From NCBI GenBank assembly GCA_947652115.1, contig OX393563.1, positions 9,889,943-9,953,942 of the forward strand: 64,000 nucleotides of DNA, in the 5' to 3' direction. Below, in pieces: positions 1 to 13,700 of this stretch. The notes beneath the pieces are model-generated. The model did not search any database. It was not told the DNA's origin and saw only the letters and a program-made list of their open reading frames with translations. This stretch comes from Blastomussa wellsi. Lineage: Eukaryota > Cnidaria > Anthozoa > Scleractinia > Plerogyridae. Position 1 is the stretch's first letter; every line of letters starts with the position of its first letter. The translations under genes were made by a program, and so were the position numbers.

Positions 1-287
1 ATCCACACTTGTACAACTACAACTTGAATAATTTAGCCCGGATTTCATTCATGTTTGGTGTAGCTTAGCAACTGACTTACATATAACAATAGTGATTGGC
101 ATACTTGATAATTTCTAGAGTAATTCAATATGTAAACACTGCTTGTAGGTGTGTAAACATTGGTTAATTAAAGTTTGTCCTGTAAATTGAAAACAACAAG
201 AAATAAACACTTTAAGTTTCAATTGTCTTTTATTTATTGTCTTTGACTTTATTCAAAGTACATTAAAAGTACAAAGGATCAAAAAAA

Positions 288-610
288 TTCGCGCTTTTAA
301 AAGGGGCCTGGGAACTAGTCAAAATGTAGGCTATCTCTTGTACTATATTTTGTCTATGTTGGGTTGCCCAAAAGGAAAAAAATTCTTCGAGTTTGAACAG
401 AGTCTAGTCAAAAATCAAACATATACTTCGACTTTTGAAGGGGCAAATCCGTTGCACATTGCAAGAATTTTCCCGCCAAAAGACTTAGATATTTTTTGAC
501 TCAAAACGAGACACCATTCAAAAACGCAGACTTTTTTTCCAAGGACAATTTTCCAGCTAAAAGACTTAACTTTTTCCGATATTTTTCTTGGCCCTTTTTA
601 AAAGCGCGAA
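288..610. repeat. MITE-like element with about 20-bp terminal inverted repeats
   Basis: The left end at 288-307 (TTCGCGCTTTTAAAAGGGGC) is the near-perfect reverse complement of 590-610. The interior carries two related segments built around 'aaaagactta'. There is no coding capacity. Short terminal inverted repeats and small size fit a non-autonomous DNA transposon; the superfamily is not determined. Confidence 0.55.
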
Positions 611-1302
611 TATGTTTATTTTCTGATATTTTTTTTGTTCCTTAAAAAGCGCGAATATTTTTTTCACCGCATTTGTTTCTCAGTATATCTGACTTATTCT
701 CATTTTTTCTGTAAAATAAAAGTCAAATGATATCGGCGAAACCCCCTATTCCACTTGATTTTAATTCACAGTTAATCTTCGTTCTTGAAAGCTATGATAA
801 TCTCTATGCTAAGCAAGTGCTAAACATTTTAGTACAGTGTACTTCCTTGACTTGCTTATCACTTCATTCACTCTCTTTTGCGATATCTTTAGAATCTGAA
901 AGAAAAATCAGATTACATTAGTTAAAACATACAGTAAAACCTTAAAAGTAATATGTACATCTGTAGTTTTAGCCATGTTGTCACAAGACTAGAATTATTC
1001 ACATACTACAGCAACATGGATGAAAGATTTGTCCTATACTACACGAATAAACTATTCTTGGATTTGAAAAAAACTCAGAATGGTGGGATGAAGTAGATTC
1101 ATTACAATTTCACCTAATGACTATCCATATTTAGATTGTACAGTAACTATAATTTGATTTACACCCTACCCTTAAAAAAAATTAATTCCTTCTTTCTTAC
1201 ATCCATTCTCCAATTTTGGTGCTAAATCAAGACAATATCTCATAGTATGAGTACTATGAGTAGTGTTGTAAGTAGCGTTTTTGTGTTGCAATAATAACAT
1301 AG

Positions 1303-1541
1303 CTTAAAGGAGCTACGTCATCGTACGTGCACTTTGAAAAACTTTAGCCTAAATTTTCGTCATTTCCAATCCGTTCCAATCTCCTCCATCCTCAGCCATC
1401 CTTGTTCCTTTTTGGTTTAGTATCACTCCTTTGGTGTTTTTCTTCCTTAGCAAACTATTATTTTTAGGTTTGTAAAATTTTAAGGATAATTTGGGTTGTC
1501 GAAGAAATAACTCAAATATCGTGGCGTAGTTCCTTTAAAGA
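1303..1541. repeat. Small inverted-repeat element
   Basis: The left end 'gcttaaaggagctacg' near 1303 is mirrored imperfectly by 'cgtagttcctttaaag' near 1525-1541. The interior is non-coding. A stretch resembling its middle ('cctttggtgtttttct') recurs in an ABL intron near 24460. It is a likely diverged MITE. Confidence 0.4.
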
Positions 1542-1999
1542 CTGGAAAACGATGGGCAACAAAGTACTGCTTTCTAAACAAGTTGTTGCAACAAGATCCA
1601 GAGACGAGTTGCTGTAAGAATTGTCCCTTAGTCGTGTCTCTGCTTTTTTACTTCAGTGACTTCAAGCCACACTATTTGTTAATGAGATTTTCTTTCACCA
1701 TTTGAACGTCATTTAAACAAGTGGTATTCAGCTACTCAAATGCTTCATCCCCAGGGTATTGCCCAAGGCAACATACATGACCAAATCGAGTCCCCAAGGG
1801 ACTGTTTCATCAATGGGATATAAAAGAAAACTGCACTTACGTTTTGCTCTGATGCAGAGAAGATCTTTTCTTTTTACGAGTTGATCCACTGATGTAATCA
1901 TCCAGAAACTGTGGGTTAAAGTAAAATAAATGAATTACTTTTTATTGGCCAGTGGATGGGATAAAATGTAATGAAGAAATTTAGGAGGTAAACAGGATT

Positions 2000-2481
2000 G
2001 CGATGGGCTACCAGAATGAAGCTTGGAGTATTGCTACTCCTCCCGGAATGTGATGCTAGTCCATTGCATATTACTCCCCCCTGGAATGTGATGCTAGTTC
2101 ATCTCAGATTACTCCCCCCAGAATGTGATGCTAGTCCATCTCAGATTACTCCCCCCTGGAATGTGATGCTAGTTCATCTCAGATTAATCCCACCAGAATG
2201 TGATGCTAGTCCATCTCAGATTACTCCCCCCTGGAATGTGATGCTAGTTCATCTCAGATTAATCCCACCAGAATGTGATGCTAGTCCATCACACATTACT
2301 CTGCAGCATTTTGACAGGTTGGCTCAGCAATAATTTACCAGTAACCATTTATACTCCTGGAGAGGCACTTTGAGAGTAAAGAGTATTGCTCCCAAACCAG
2401 TGAACCTTAAGCCAGGGCTTGAACCCAGATGGCCAATTGGAAGTCCAGTACAGTAACCATTGGACTAACCACTGTGCCTCC
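2000..2481 (+). repeat. SINE-like dispersed repeat with internal tandem expansion
   Basis: This is a copy of the dispersed family also seen at 9655-9895, 10116-10350 and 11755-12055. It shares the order 'gaagc..tggagtattgctactcc', 'gtgatgctagtcca', 'accatttata', 'gaggcact' and a closing 'cctccca'. In this copy the 'gaatgtgatgctagtccatc' segment is repeated about seven times in tandem between about 2040 and 2300, in units of roughly 37 bp. The resulting 111-codon open frame is a by-product of the array, not a gene. Confidence 0.65.
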
Positions 2482-2867
2482 CACAAAGTGAATGGATGAC
2501 AAGTGTATTTCTCCACCAACTGTGCACTTTAACTTGTTGAATGCCCATGCATGCTGAAACAGGAAAAGGAAAACTGAACTCACCCAGATTGTCTTCAATT
2601 ACTAAGATGCAGAGAACCAATGTTTTCCAGTCAGGGCTGGTTTCCTTGTACAAGGTACACGTCCAGCGAGTTAAACTGTCAGTAGTACGATAGCAAAATG
2701 CAAATGAATCAGTGGTAAATATATGAATTAATTGGGTAACTTAAGGAAATGTATCGATCGGTAGATCGATTAATGTCAGTCAGTCAATAGTCAATCAATC
2801 TGATTGACCTGAATCACTCTAAAATAGATTAATACCTGAATGATTAATTAATTGGGCCCAATGACCG

Positions 2868-3008
2868 ATTCCCTCTACGAGAATTGCGCACAGGGAATCA
2901 GGGTAGTTGTATTCAACTGTACGTGCCAAGTCTCGAAGAGGTCATGTGTATGATGAATACATGTACAACTACTGTGATTCCCTGTGCACAAGTCTCATAG
3001 AGGGAATG
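2868..3008. repeat. Foldback element
   Basis: The left arm 'gattccctctacgag' followed by 'gcacagggaatca' and 'gtagttgtattca' is mirrored by the right arm ending 'gattccctgtgcaca' and 'catagagggaatg'. Arms are about 55 bp with a short loop, so the transcript would fold into a long hairpin. It is non-coding. Confidence 0.55.
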
Positions 3009-5357
3009 GGGGATTAGGGACCATTCATTATTTGTGGGGGGATGGGTAAGAAAATGGGGGAACTTAAATTTAGTCATTGCAAAAAAGGGGGGTCCTGGAG
3101 GGGGCCCTCAAAATATTAAAGAGATCATGTCTTAAATTAAATAAAAAATGTAACTACAGTGTATCAATAAGAGCTGGACACCCCAGATTTCATGGTGGGG
3201 CACACTATGATTCTTTTTGGAGCACAGCCTTGCACATTATTTTGGTGCAGTAATGGAGTATGATAACACATTTCTTTATTTGGTACTGTCACTTGCTTCA
3301 AACACACAGTTGAAGGTGAGTTAGTGAAAAAGTGACGAGAAACTTTCCAGGCTTAAACAAACTGAACTAAAGTGAATTGGAGAACTACCTTAGCCATCAT
3401 AATCACATCTGTTGGTGTGTTGGTCAAACACACAGGGTCTCTCATCTGCCTGCCCTTTCTGCCCTCTCTTGTTCCAGGAGGGCAGGAAGATGAGACCCGC
3501 TGACATGTCCAGGATATATATGGTCAATAATACTCAAGTCAACTCACCTCACGTTTTGTTTCTCGCAGGCTGCAGTCCTCAGGCAAGAGAAAAGCATTTC
3601 TTGTTTTACTGTAGCAAATAAGCTGCTCAAACTTCAGAGAAACTGTCTGCAAAGTCTGCAAATGCACAGAAATACACTGACACCTTCCTTTGATGGCTCA
3701 CATGCCAAAAGTTTGTTTGCCGCCAGCCACCTCTCAAGATCTGAAGGATGATCAGATGGGAAAAATAGGTTGGGGTTTCAGGGTTTTCGGTAACATTATT
3801 TTTAAACTACTGGATTCATAGAATAAGCAAGCGTACGTCAGACTTAAGAAATATTATTTGGTGTTAACCATCAGACGTTACTACCGGACGTTTAATTTCA
3901 AACAACTGGACATTACGTCCGGCGTCCGGCCTCAAACGAAACCCCTGAAATATATTTTTTCATTTTAGAGATATTGACATTTTTATAGTATGCAAATTAC
4001 CTTAGTGATGATGTCATGAGGTTTGCAACAGAGAAATGGTAAAATACTGAATACAAAAATATCTATGGAAATATTGAAGCAGTGTTCTTGAAACATGGCA
4101 CCACAAAATTAATCTGCCTGACAGAATGACACCCTTAGTACTGTATCCCAAAAGGCCTTTCAAATACCGGTAAGTAGAAAATATCTTTCATGTCATATAC
4201 ACTTTAATGATCAGCACATGTACCCAGCACTGAGCAGCAATTTTATTTCTAATGTTTGCTCATTCTTATTAAAAAGTATTGAAAGAAATCAGTGGTAAAA
4301 AGAACTGTCAAAACATGTAGTTTATACCCGCTAGTACCGGTAATAAAAAACTATATATCAAAAACAAGAGAATCAGAACTATTCTCTTGTCAAATACCAT
4401 ATTAAACGTAAAAAAATGCTTGGAATACTCTGATCTGAAAGCCCAGTAAATTGCACAGTATACCTCATCTGTAACAGTAACCCCTGTAAACTCAATATCA
4501 AAAACCTCTGGTCACATTTATGCCATTCTAGTTTCCCAGGAACATTCTACAAATCACAGACAAAGGAGCACAATATCAAAAATAAAGAATACTTACCTGA
4601 AATGGAATTTTTCATGGTCAGAAGCAACTTTCCAGGGAACTTTCCTGTTCTCAATGATTCAGCCTGCTATCCTTCAAAATAAAAGGTACCAACGTTTTTT
4701 TTAAAGTCAAAAAGCATTTTTTGCTGTATTTTTGCAAGTATAGAAATTTGTGTTGTATTTGAATAACAAACCAAAATGGATGTACCTTTGCTTGGATCAG
4801 GATGGAAGACTGATAAGTTCACTGAATTCGCTGCACCCACTAGTGTGCCAACTGCTTTTCATGCTTATATCGAGTTGAGTCAGAAGTTTTGTTTCCAGCT
4901 GATTGCTTTGTTGATCTGGTTGAAAATTGTGGAGTGCAATCCTCTGGTTGCGCATGCATTTCGTCCTTTGCTTCTCCCTCAGTTAGGGTGTTTACACATT
5001 GATACTGGTGCAAATTTCATTTCAGGTGAAAAGCAAAAGTTGTACCATTTAAAGTTAATTAAATTTCTACTCTGTAGCACTGCGATGTAATCTGAGAACT
5101 ACCTACTGCCCAAGATAATGCTGTGATTAATTACTATTACGTAAAAAGTGCACTGAATGTTGATAACATTTTTTAGATAACATAACTTATATTTACCACC
5201 ATAGACTGTACAAAATTGTCTTAATAATACTTTTTCCATCTTGATGTCTTTTGGTTTCTTGCTATTTCCAGGGATAAACTCAGCATTCATAGCTCCCCTC
5301 CTTCCCCTATCAAATGGTATCAAGCTTCTCATAGTCACACAGCTCCACAGTCACTGG

Positions 5358-5542
5358 CAGGTTTGTCAATAAGATTTGAAGTATGCTGAGATATTTTGAA
5401 AGTAGACGGCACTCGGGCCCCTTTTTTTAAGCATTTTGGTAATGACCGCTTTTTTCCTGCTTATCTCTGCCAAATTGTAGCCAGCAAAAACATTTAAGTA
5501 GCCGGCGATATCGCTGGTCGCCGGCACTTATTGACAACCCTG
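5358..5542. repeat. MITE, 'cttattgacaaccctg' family, copy 1
   Basis: Terminal inverted repeats are 'caggtttgtcaataag' at the left and 'cttattgacaaccctg' at the right. The same family is present in the opposite orientation at 8561-8730 and as a more diverged copy at 8792-8971. All are about 170-185 bp and non-coding, with an internal 'ccggcgatatcgc' palindrome-like core. Confidence 0.65.
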
Positions 5543-6180
5543 ACTGGATGGTCTAATTCTCTAGGAGCCTGGTAATTTGGATAGGGAATAACCTCATAAA
5601 ATGATTACCTGCGACACAGAACACACTGTGTGCCTTTTATTATCTTAAGACATGCACATTCGACAGTGACACAAAAATGACCTTGATGTCTGATATAGCA
5701 TATTTATTTAATAAGCGACCATTTATGTGTTGCGTTCTTCTCGGAACTGTACTTTATTTGACATAAATAATTTATGTCAAATAGTTAGTTTTGCGTAACA
5801 CAATAGATGCTATTCTTATTCAATTACGTGCAAATAAGTGGCCCTGCAGTCTGAAATTTTCATGTTGCTCCTTTTTTCTTTCCCTCCTTGAACTTACCTC
5901 ACCAAGACGCGAGTTTCATGAAATGAATAAACAGTCAAATTGAACGGGTGAATCACATGGAAAATGTTACCCTAATTTTGGCACAAAAATTAGGGCAAAA
6001 ATGCTAAGCTAACCACTAAATAACCGGAACATTTGTTTTCTAATTCTATAGCTATGGACCAGTTGCAGATTATATGCACTCCTGTTTAAGAATAATATAA
6101 ACTTCGCTACAAAAAATATAGGTTTTAGAAAAAGGTGAACATTTACATCAATGAAAAGTTCATGCAGTTAAAAATAATGA

Positions 6181-7716
6181 TCAGTTGTACAGTTTCTTTA
6201 GTAACCGAGGAATCACTGTTCGCGGTGTCCCAGCTTTGTTCACAGCTTCAAATGTTGTACTTGCTGGAAATGCAAAATGAAACACTCATTTAACTTACTG
6301 TTACTTATTTCGTGCAGGATTTAATTTTCACAAAATTCAAGACCCGTGAGTAAAGGTTATCACAAAATGCAATGAGGCAAAATTTAAAACCATGGGCTGG
6401 ATTGTTCAAAGCCGGGTTAAGATAACCTGGAATTAGTGCAAAATTTGAATTCAGGTATGAAAGCTTAAAAAGTAACTTCAGTTTAATTCTTTTTGTCTAT
6501 AATTTGATGATTGGATGCTTTAACAAGAATAGAGAAATGCTTTTGAACAAAGGAAAAAGAAACCTGTCCAAATCAGACAACAGATCGAGAAAAGACATTT
6601 CGTTAATGCTGAACTGTGTACTATAATGTTGCACTTTGTCCCAATTTCGGAGAACGTAACATATCAACCTCTTTTGATTTTTTTTCAGCACTCTGTTCAA
6701 TAGTCATAAGATTACAAATAAAAATATGACTTTAAAGACGATAACACCCAATTTGAGATAACCAGCCCATTAATTTCTCATAAAATTTAGTTCCTTTCAA
6801 AGCAATTTTCTGCCAAATTGTGAAATTTAGGTCTTGTGAAATTTGCCTCTTTTATTTTTGTGAAGTTCCCATGAAAATAAGTGACAATAAAGTACTTATA
6901 TGAAGGGTGTCTTCATCAGTTCTCAACTCATCAATCACTTTTTACAATTTATTGGAAGGAGGAAATAGCCTTGAGAACTTGATATCTCTGTAAGCTAGTA
7001 CAAGCTTAGAGTAACTGGATGACAGCCTGGTGTGTTGGAAAGCAGCGAGGTCTTTACTTAAAGGTTCCTTCCACTCAAAGATTCCAATTTATTTATTTAT
7101 CTATAATCTGACCATCCCATCCCTTACTTCATAAGTATCTCATTTTTAGTGTGAAGGTGAGAAAACAACAACACTTGTACACTTGTCTGAATTAATTACG
7201 GTACTCACCAAATGATTTGACTTGCTCACTTATGAAACTTCCACACACTGTCTCATACTCTTTGTTGGTATTTATGGCTTTAGCAACTGTATCAACCTGT
7301 AAAGAAAAGCAAATGTATGTAGAAAACTCTAAGGTTTTAAAGTCCTTTATTACCTTTCCAATACAGTTAAAGACATGGAGGATTCCCTGCATGACCACAC
7401 ACCACTCAAATTAAATGCTCAAAATTTGTATGGTGCATTGTCTACATCTAGGTCCTTTACAATATAATTTGGGTTTATCAACTGGGTTGATAATGTGAAT
7501 TGGCCACCGCAAAGAGATTCGAAAGCCGACGTTTCGAGCGTCAGCCCTTTGTCGGAGCGAATCCGAAGGAATCGGAATTTGTTGGAGCGAATTCGATTTG
7601 CAAATCGGATTCGCTCCGACGATTGGCTAATGCTCGAAACGTCAGATCTTGAATCTCTTTACGGTAGCCAATTGACATTATCAACCCAGTTGATAAACCA
7701 AATTATATTGTTATAC

Positions 7717-7753
<37 letters not shown>

Positions 7754-10700
7754 TATTCCCTCTAGATCCTTTACAGTTGCACAAACAAAATCTGCTGGGC
7801 CCTGCAATCGCACATGAATTCAAATTTTTACTTCACATTAAAATTGTTGTAATTTATACCTGTAGCATTGTCTTGTGCCTCATCTCAAAAAGTCTGTCCA
7901 TTAAACCTTTAAACGATGGCTTTCCAGAAAGTAGTTTGTGTTGCTCAAGGGAAAGAAAGTCTGGGCACTGATCTGTGGTTTTAACGTCTTCTTGATTTTC
8001 TCTGTAATGTGTTACAAAGAAGGGATAAAATATTACACAATTTCTCTGCTTCTGCATTACTTGCAAAATGAGATCTACGCTTGGTATCTGATCGCGAGCA
8101 AATGGGCAGTCCATATGAAAAGTATTTATGGGCCCAAGTTACAGACCTAAATCAAAATTAGGACAAAATGGTCTGTATGGACCATAAATTGAAATTATGG
8201 TCCAAATCAGTGTGGGTGTATTGGTACTAAACTAAAGGTAAAGTCTGCATATGAGCCTAGTGGCCCATTAGACTGAAGCTTATCCTGGTATGCGTGTATT
8301 GGACATGAATATAATGAAATAAAACATCCAATTTTTTTCCAAGTAACGCAATCAATATTTTCATTGACACATGGATAACCACCATATTTACTTGATTGTG
8401 TGTCACAGCAATCCTTAAATTTTTAGTGTTTTGGCTGCAGCGCTTATTAAGGGGTGGTACATATTCAAGGGTGGCACTCTTTAAATGACTGTTCAGACAA
8501 ATGTCAACAACAAATATAGTCACTTGGAGAACTCTTGATCCTGGTTGAGACTAAGTTGCAAGGCTGTCAATAAGCGCCGGCGACCGGCGATATCGCCGGC
8601 TACTTAAACTACAATTTGGCGGAGATAAGCGGGAATAAAGCGTTCATTACAAAAACACTTAAAAAAGGGCCCCCAGTGCTGTCTACGGTCAAAATATCTC
8701 CGCATACTTCAAATCTTATTGACAACCCTGAAGTTGTATGATATACTTGTTTTTCAGTTTGTCTCCTCAAATATTCTGGTCTGACAGAATGCAGGGTTGT
8801 CAAAATAAGCCGGCAACCGGCGCATTTCACCTAGGTGCTATTTCGAATACTGCGCAGGCTAAACCGAATGTTAGTAGGTCAGTTCTAAGCACAATATTGG
8901 AGAAATAAAATGAAAATAGCCACCTACTTTTTGGATGGAACCTGCTACTCAAAAACCTACTGACAACCCTGAGAATGTGGTGTTTATTCTAGGGCTGTGC
9001 TCATCAACATTTTACAGTGTAGCGCTTTTTTGGAGCAGTGTGTAATCAAGGTAGTTTTAGCAATAGGTTTGGCAGTATTTGTGACAGTGCACCTGATCTC
9101 AGCAAGTTATGATTACAATATTGTTAGGAGGAATCACCACCTTTGAACAACTCAAAACCCTTGGCAGACACATGGTGCCACATTGAGTGAAACAAAATTT
9201 GTAGCCTATGTTCATCCCTGATTCACTTATGGTATTAAATCATACTTCTTTGGAATTGTTGCACAAAACAACAAGTTCAAGAGATGGACACGGGAGAGTT
9301 GTAATGTTGACTACAATGTTACAGGCCTCATAAGGTTCATTTAAAGTCACAAGATGAAGAGGCTAGGTAGCAAAACAGCTCCATATTTGCACAAGCTCAA
9401 AGTACCGGTACGCAACTTAGAGAAAGTGGTCTGAAGAGATTTTCTTTTCCTTTTACCTCTCTTTCTGTTCCATATGGTCTTGATGGGATGACAGCAGTTT
9501 ATCCCACTTTTCATTTTCTGTTTTCAGCCTGGCAGAAGTAACACATGGTCCAAAGTATAGAGCAGAAGAACAAAATTACAATTAAAGCATTGAGTGAAAC
9601 CTTCTGTTAGTGACCCGACCCTTGCTTGCCCAAATCTTAATGAGTTGCCATGTAGGAGGAGGTGTAGGCATTTGACTCCTTAGCATGGAGTAACTAGGAT
9701 TATATTTCTAGACTTGGATGGGATGCTAGTTAATCACAGGGTCCCCCAGCATTAAAATGTGCTGGTACTGTACCCATTTACCAGGCATGCACCTGGTTGT
9801 AGCGAAGCACTACGACAGTATTTATGTATCTTGCCCAAGAATACAACAGAGATTGGATTACACTAAATAGAGTTACCACGTCTCCCACAGGGAGTTTAGA
9901 CTATATGCCATAAACAATTTTTGCTATGAATAGCATTAAAAGTCTCTGTGTTTACCCTGTAAGGAGTGGCAGAGTGTAAATCGATCAACAAAGATTTGTA
10001 CCTTTCAGTAACAGCTAGGCGCGATGCTGCTTTGGCTTCCAGTTGCTCATTCTTAGGGTTGGGTATTTGCCTGGAATGGATAAAAAATGGCACTACTGGT
10101 ATTTAAAAGATGGTAGGTAAGGTGAAGTCTTCATACGAGCCTAGTGGCCCATCAGGCCAGAGATTATCCTGGTGTCCTTAACATGAAGCGACTAGGAGTA
10201 TTTCTACTCCCCCTGCATGGGATGCTCACAGGCTCACAGCATTTTTTGCCAGTACCCATTTATACACATTGGTGGAAAGAGGCACTGTGAGAGGAAAGTG
10301 TCTTGCCTAACACAATGCAGTGCCTCAGCCGAGGCTTGAACCCTGACCGTTTTCTTTCTTTGGAAGATTTTTTGAGTGGAAAGAAGATGCTACGAGTCAA
10401 GACAAGCATCGTCATCTAGCTACTTTCTTCTATACAGCTAAATCTTGATTTTAACTAAAAAAAACTTTGCAGCCTCCACAAAATCTCATAATTAAACATC
10501 TAACTGTATGGTCTCAAAACTGGCAGTCTTACTAATTCCACTCAAATGATGCCCTTTTCAGACATTAAAACTTTGAAAATGACAAGGTGTTTATAACACG
10601 GTTATGGTGCAGTGGAACCCTGCCTAATGGAAACCCTGTTAATACAGCCACTTTATTTTGGACCAAACAAAAGATAAGTGTTATTAAAAGATCCTTGATG

Positions 10701-13700
10701 GCAAACTAATTAACAGGACTCGACTGCAACTGCTAAGGGACTACAGTAATGTCTGCACCAACTAAATGGATATTGCTGGTGTAAAGTGTTTTATAGTAGA
10801 ACCCCTATTGAGTGACCGCTTATAAGAGGTTGGCCACTTAATGGAGGTTCATCAGAAAGGCATGGTAGCAACATCATTTTATAGTTATTAATGACATTAA
10901 AAGGTCTTCACTGAATTAAGTGCTAAACAAATTACATCAGGGCTATAATATATGTGTGTGTTTGAATGTGTTTATCAGTTGCCATTTTCCTTTCAGACTA
11001 TTATCTGCCATTAGATTGTTGAAAAAAAGGTGAAACTAAGAACATTAGTTCTTGTCGGCCAATCAGTAGAGATGAACCAATACACAAATCATCAACAGGA
11101 CGACTGAAAGGTGGCCCAGGACTCTTAATAGGGGTGTCCACTAAATATTAAGGTTTTTATTTAGAATATTATACTGACCATACTTTTGGGACTTTGATAA
11201 CTGGCCACTAATGGGGGATGGCTGCCTAATAGGTGGTCACTTAATAAGCAACCGCCCATTGATTAATTCCACCTACCTGACATTATAATTCTACTTACTT
11301 AACTTCATTGCCAGGAGGTTGAAATGCTTCATCAATAATATCACTGTCTGATATCAGTGCTCGTAAATGACCGAAAACTTCTTTTGCTAATAGAAAATGA
11401 ACAAGGAACAAAAGTAAACAAAAGGCAAATTATTTTCTGCTAAATGGAAAAAAGACACTGTCTTGGGGCATTTTCATGCTGGGAACATCCACAAAATGTT
11501 ACCAAACATGGCAAATTTACAAGAGATGAAAATTTCACAAAACCTATGAACAATTTTGACATAATGCATTCCTGTCATACAATGTGTTTTAGAAAAGCGT
11601 GGTAGTATGGTGGTCAACACAATTCTCCTGAGTGTGTTCGTGAAGAAAATGAAAATTGACAACCAATTATCTGACATGTGAAAAAAGTAGTCTGGACTTG
11701 CAAATAACTAGCTTCTGTTGCAAGGAAGAGTTTATCTTTGTTTAAGTTGCATAAGGTAAAGTCTGCATTCAGGCCTACTGGCCCATCAGGCCAGAGCTTA
11801 TCCCGGTTTCTGTAGCATGAAGCAACAGAGAGTATTTCTACTCCCCCTGGATGGGACACTAGTCCATTGCAGGGTTATCCCCCCCCCCCCCCGCAGTAAA
11901 TTCGCAGGTACCCATTTATACACCTGGGTGAAGAGAGGTACCATGCTCAAGAGTAAAGTACCTTGCCCAAGAACACAGCACAGTACCCCAGCTAGAGGCA
12001 AGAACCCGGCCTGTCCAATCCGGAGTCCAGCGCACTGCACCTCCCACATCAGTTGCATAAAGCATTATGCAACCCTGTTTCTCTACCCTGGATGGGATCC
12101 TGTACATATAGTCCATTCCAGGTTTGGAGGTTACCTTTAGTTAGAGTTTTGTTAGGTAGCCTTAACAGTTATACTCATGTGAGAATGAAAGTACCCTGAA
12201 AGTAATTGTCCTATTCCCAGGAACATTAAAAAAATAACCCAAGCTACAGGGAGTTGGTACCGATATACTGAGTGCACTGAGCTCCTCCTCTTGGCAGGAT
12301 TTCTTAGCATTGATTAGATTTGATTAAGGTGGCTCCTAACAGTTTCCAACACTTTATAAGACTTTGATAGGAAATTGTAACCACTCTTTATCAGCTGATG
12401 CTACAGTCATGGTGTTCAGCAAATTACCAGTGATCGGTGAACAAGTTGTTATCATTTTTATGACAACAGAATACCACAGTAACAGTATAACCTTCTAAAT
12501 ACACCCTTAATTTTAGCTTTTTAGTTTTTTCGCTGAATTTTGATCAGCTAGATAAGATGAAAGTTTTTGCAAAGTTTCAAACAATTCTTTACATGCAGTT
12601 CATAGCCACCTTACTTTTCGGAAATTTAAGGTGATTCTGAACCCCATGTACAGAATTTTTTAAACTTTGCAAAAAGTTTCACATTATCTTGCTGGGCTCG
12701 TGTTTGCGTTATTAGCACTAAAAGCTAAAATGAAGGGTGTATTTAGAAGGTTACACTGTTGCTATGGTATGGCAATTTGGAGCCACCTTAAGCAAAAAAA
12801 AAACACTGTCATGTATACACTTTAAATTGAGGGAAGTGCATTGGCAGAGACAGGGCAAATAAAATTTGCAATTGATTTTAAAGCTTTAAGGATACATCAC
12901 GGATAGTTCACTGATAGTTGACCAATAGCTTGCTGATAGTTCACCAATAGTTGACAAATAGCTCACCAATAGCTCATTGACACTATCAGTCGATAAATCG
13001 ATGCTCAAAAGAAAGATATATCGGCTAAGCAGTGGTCGAGTGTCGGTGGAGTAATGGCCAACATATTTACCGATACTCGACCGGCACTCAACCGATAAAC
13101 TGCAGACACTCTGTTAGTGTCAACCGCTACTCGGTGGACATACCGGTACATGTATCGTGTTGATGAGCCGACCAACAGTGTTGGCCGACACTACCTACAG
13201 TACGCATGATCCAGATAGTCTACATATGAGCCTAGTGGCCCATCAAGCCAAAACTGAGTGTACAGTCAACTCTCCAGGCTCTGATCGCTAGCAGACAGCA
13301 CTGTGAGGTGAATTTCACTTGTTTATCTGAAAAGTGGTACTACGATGAAGAAATTATGTTCTTGTTCTCTTTTGATTCCAATTTTATATTTGGCAAGAAT
13401 GCACCATGCCAATTATCGCGCCTCAATTTTTGAAATAAGTCTGATTTTTTGAATGACGAATTTTTGTTTAAACTGTCAGCCATTACCAGATTTGATTTCA
13501 GTCGAGTTGCATTGAGAGAGCTGGATCGAGAGAGAACATGACATCATATACTCACTAGTTTAATTTTTTACTGTGTGAACCCAGCTAATTTGGTATGCAA
13601 AACAGCAACTTGCTTCTAAAAGCTTGTGCTGGGTTCACACATTGCAAAAATAAACTAGCGAGTATATGACATCATTTTCTCTCTTGATCCAGCTCTCTTA

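Larger units (their letters stand above)
1..6180. other. Intergenic region downstream of DSN1, repeat-rich
   Basis: I see no gene here. The open frames are short and show no family motif or splice-compatible partner. The stretch is AT-rich and holds several small inverted-repeat elements (288-610, 1303-1541, 2868-3008, 5358-5542) and a tandemly expanded SINE-like copy (2000-2481), listed separately. It includes the 3' flank of DSN1, which ends at 6181; I could not place a poly(A) site with confidence. Confidence 0.6.
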
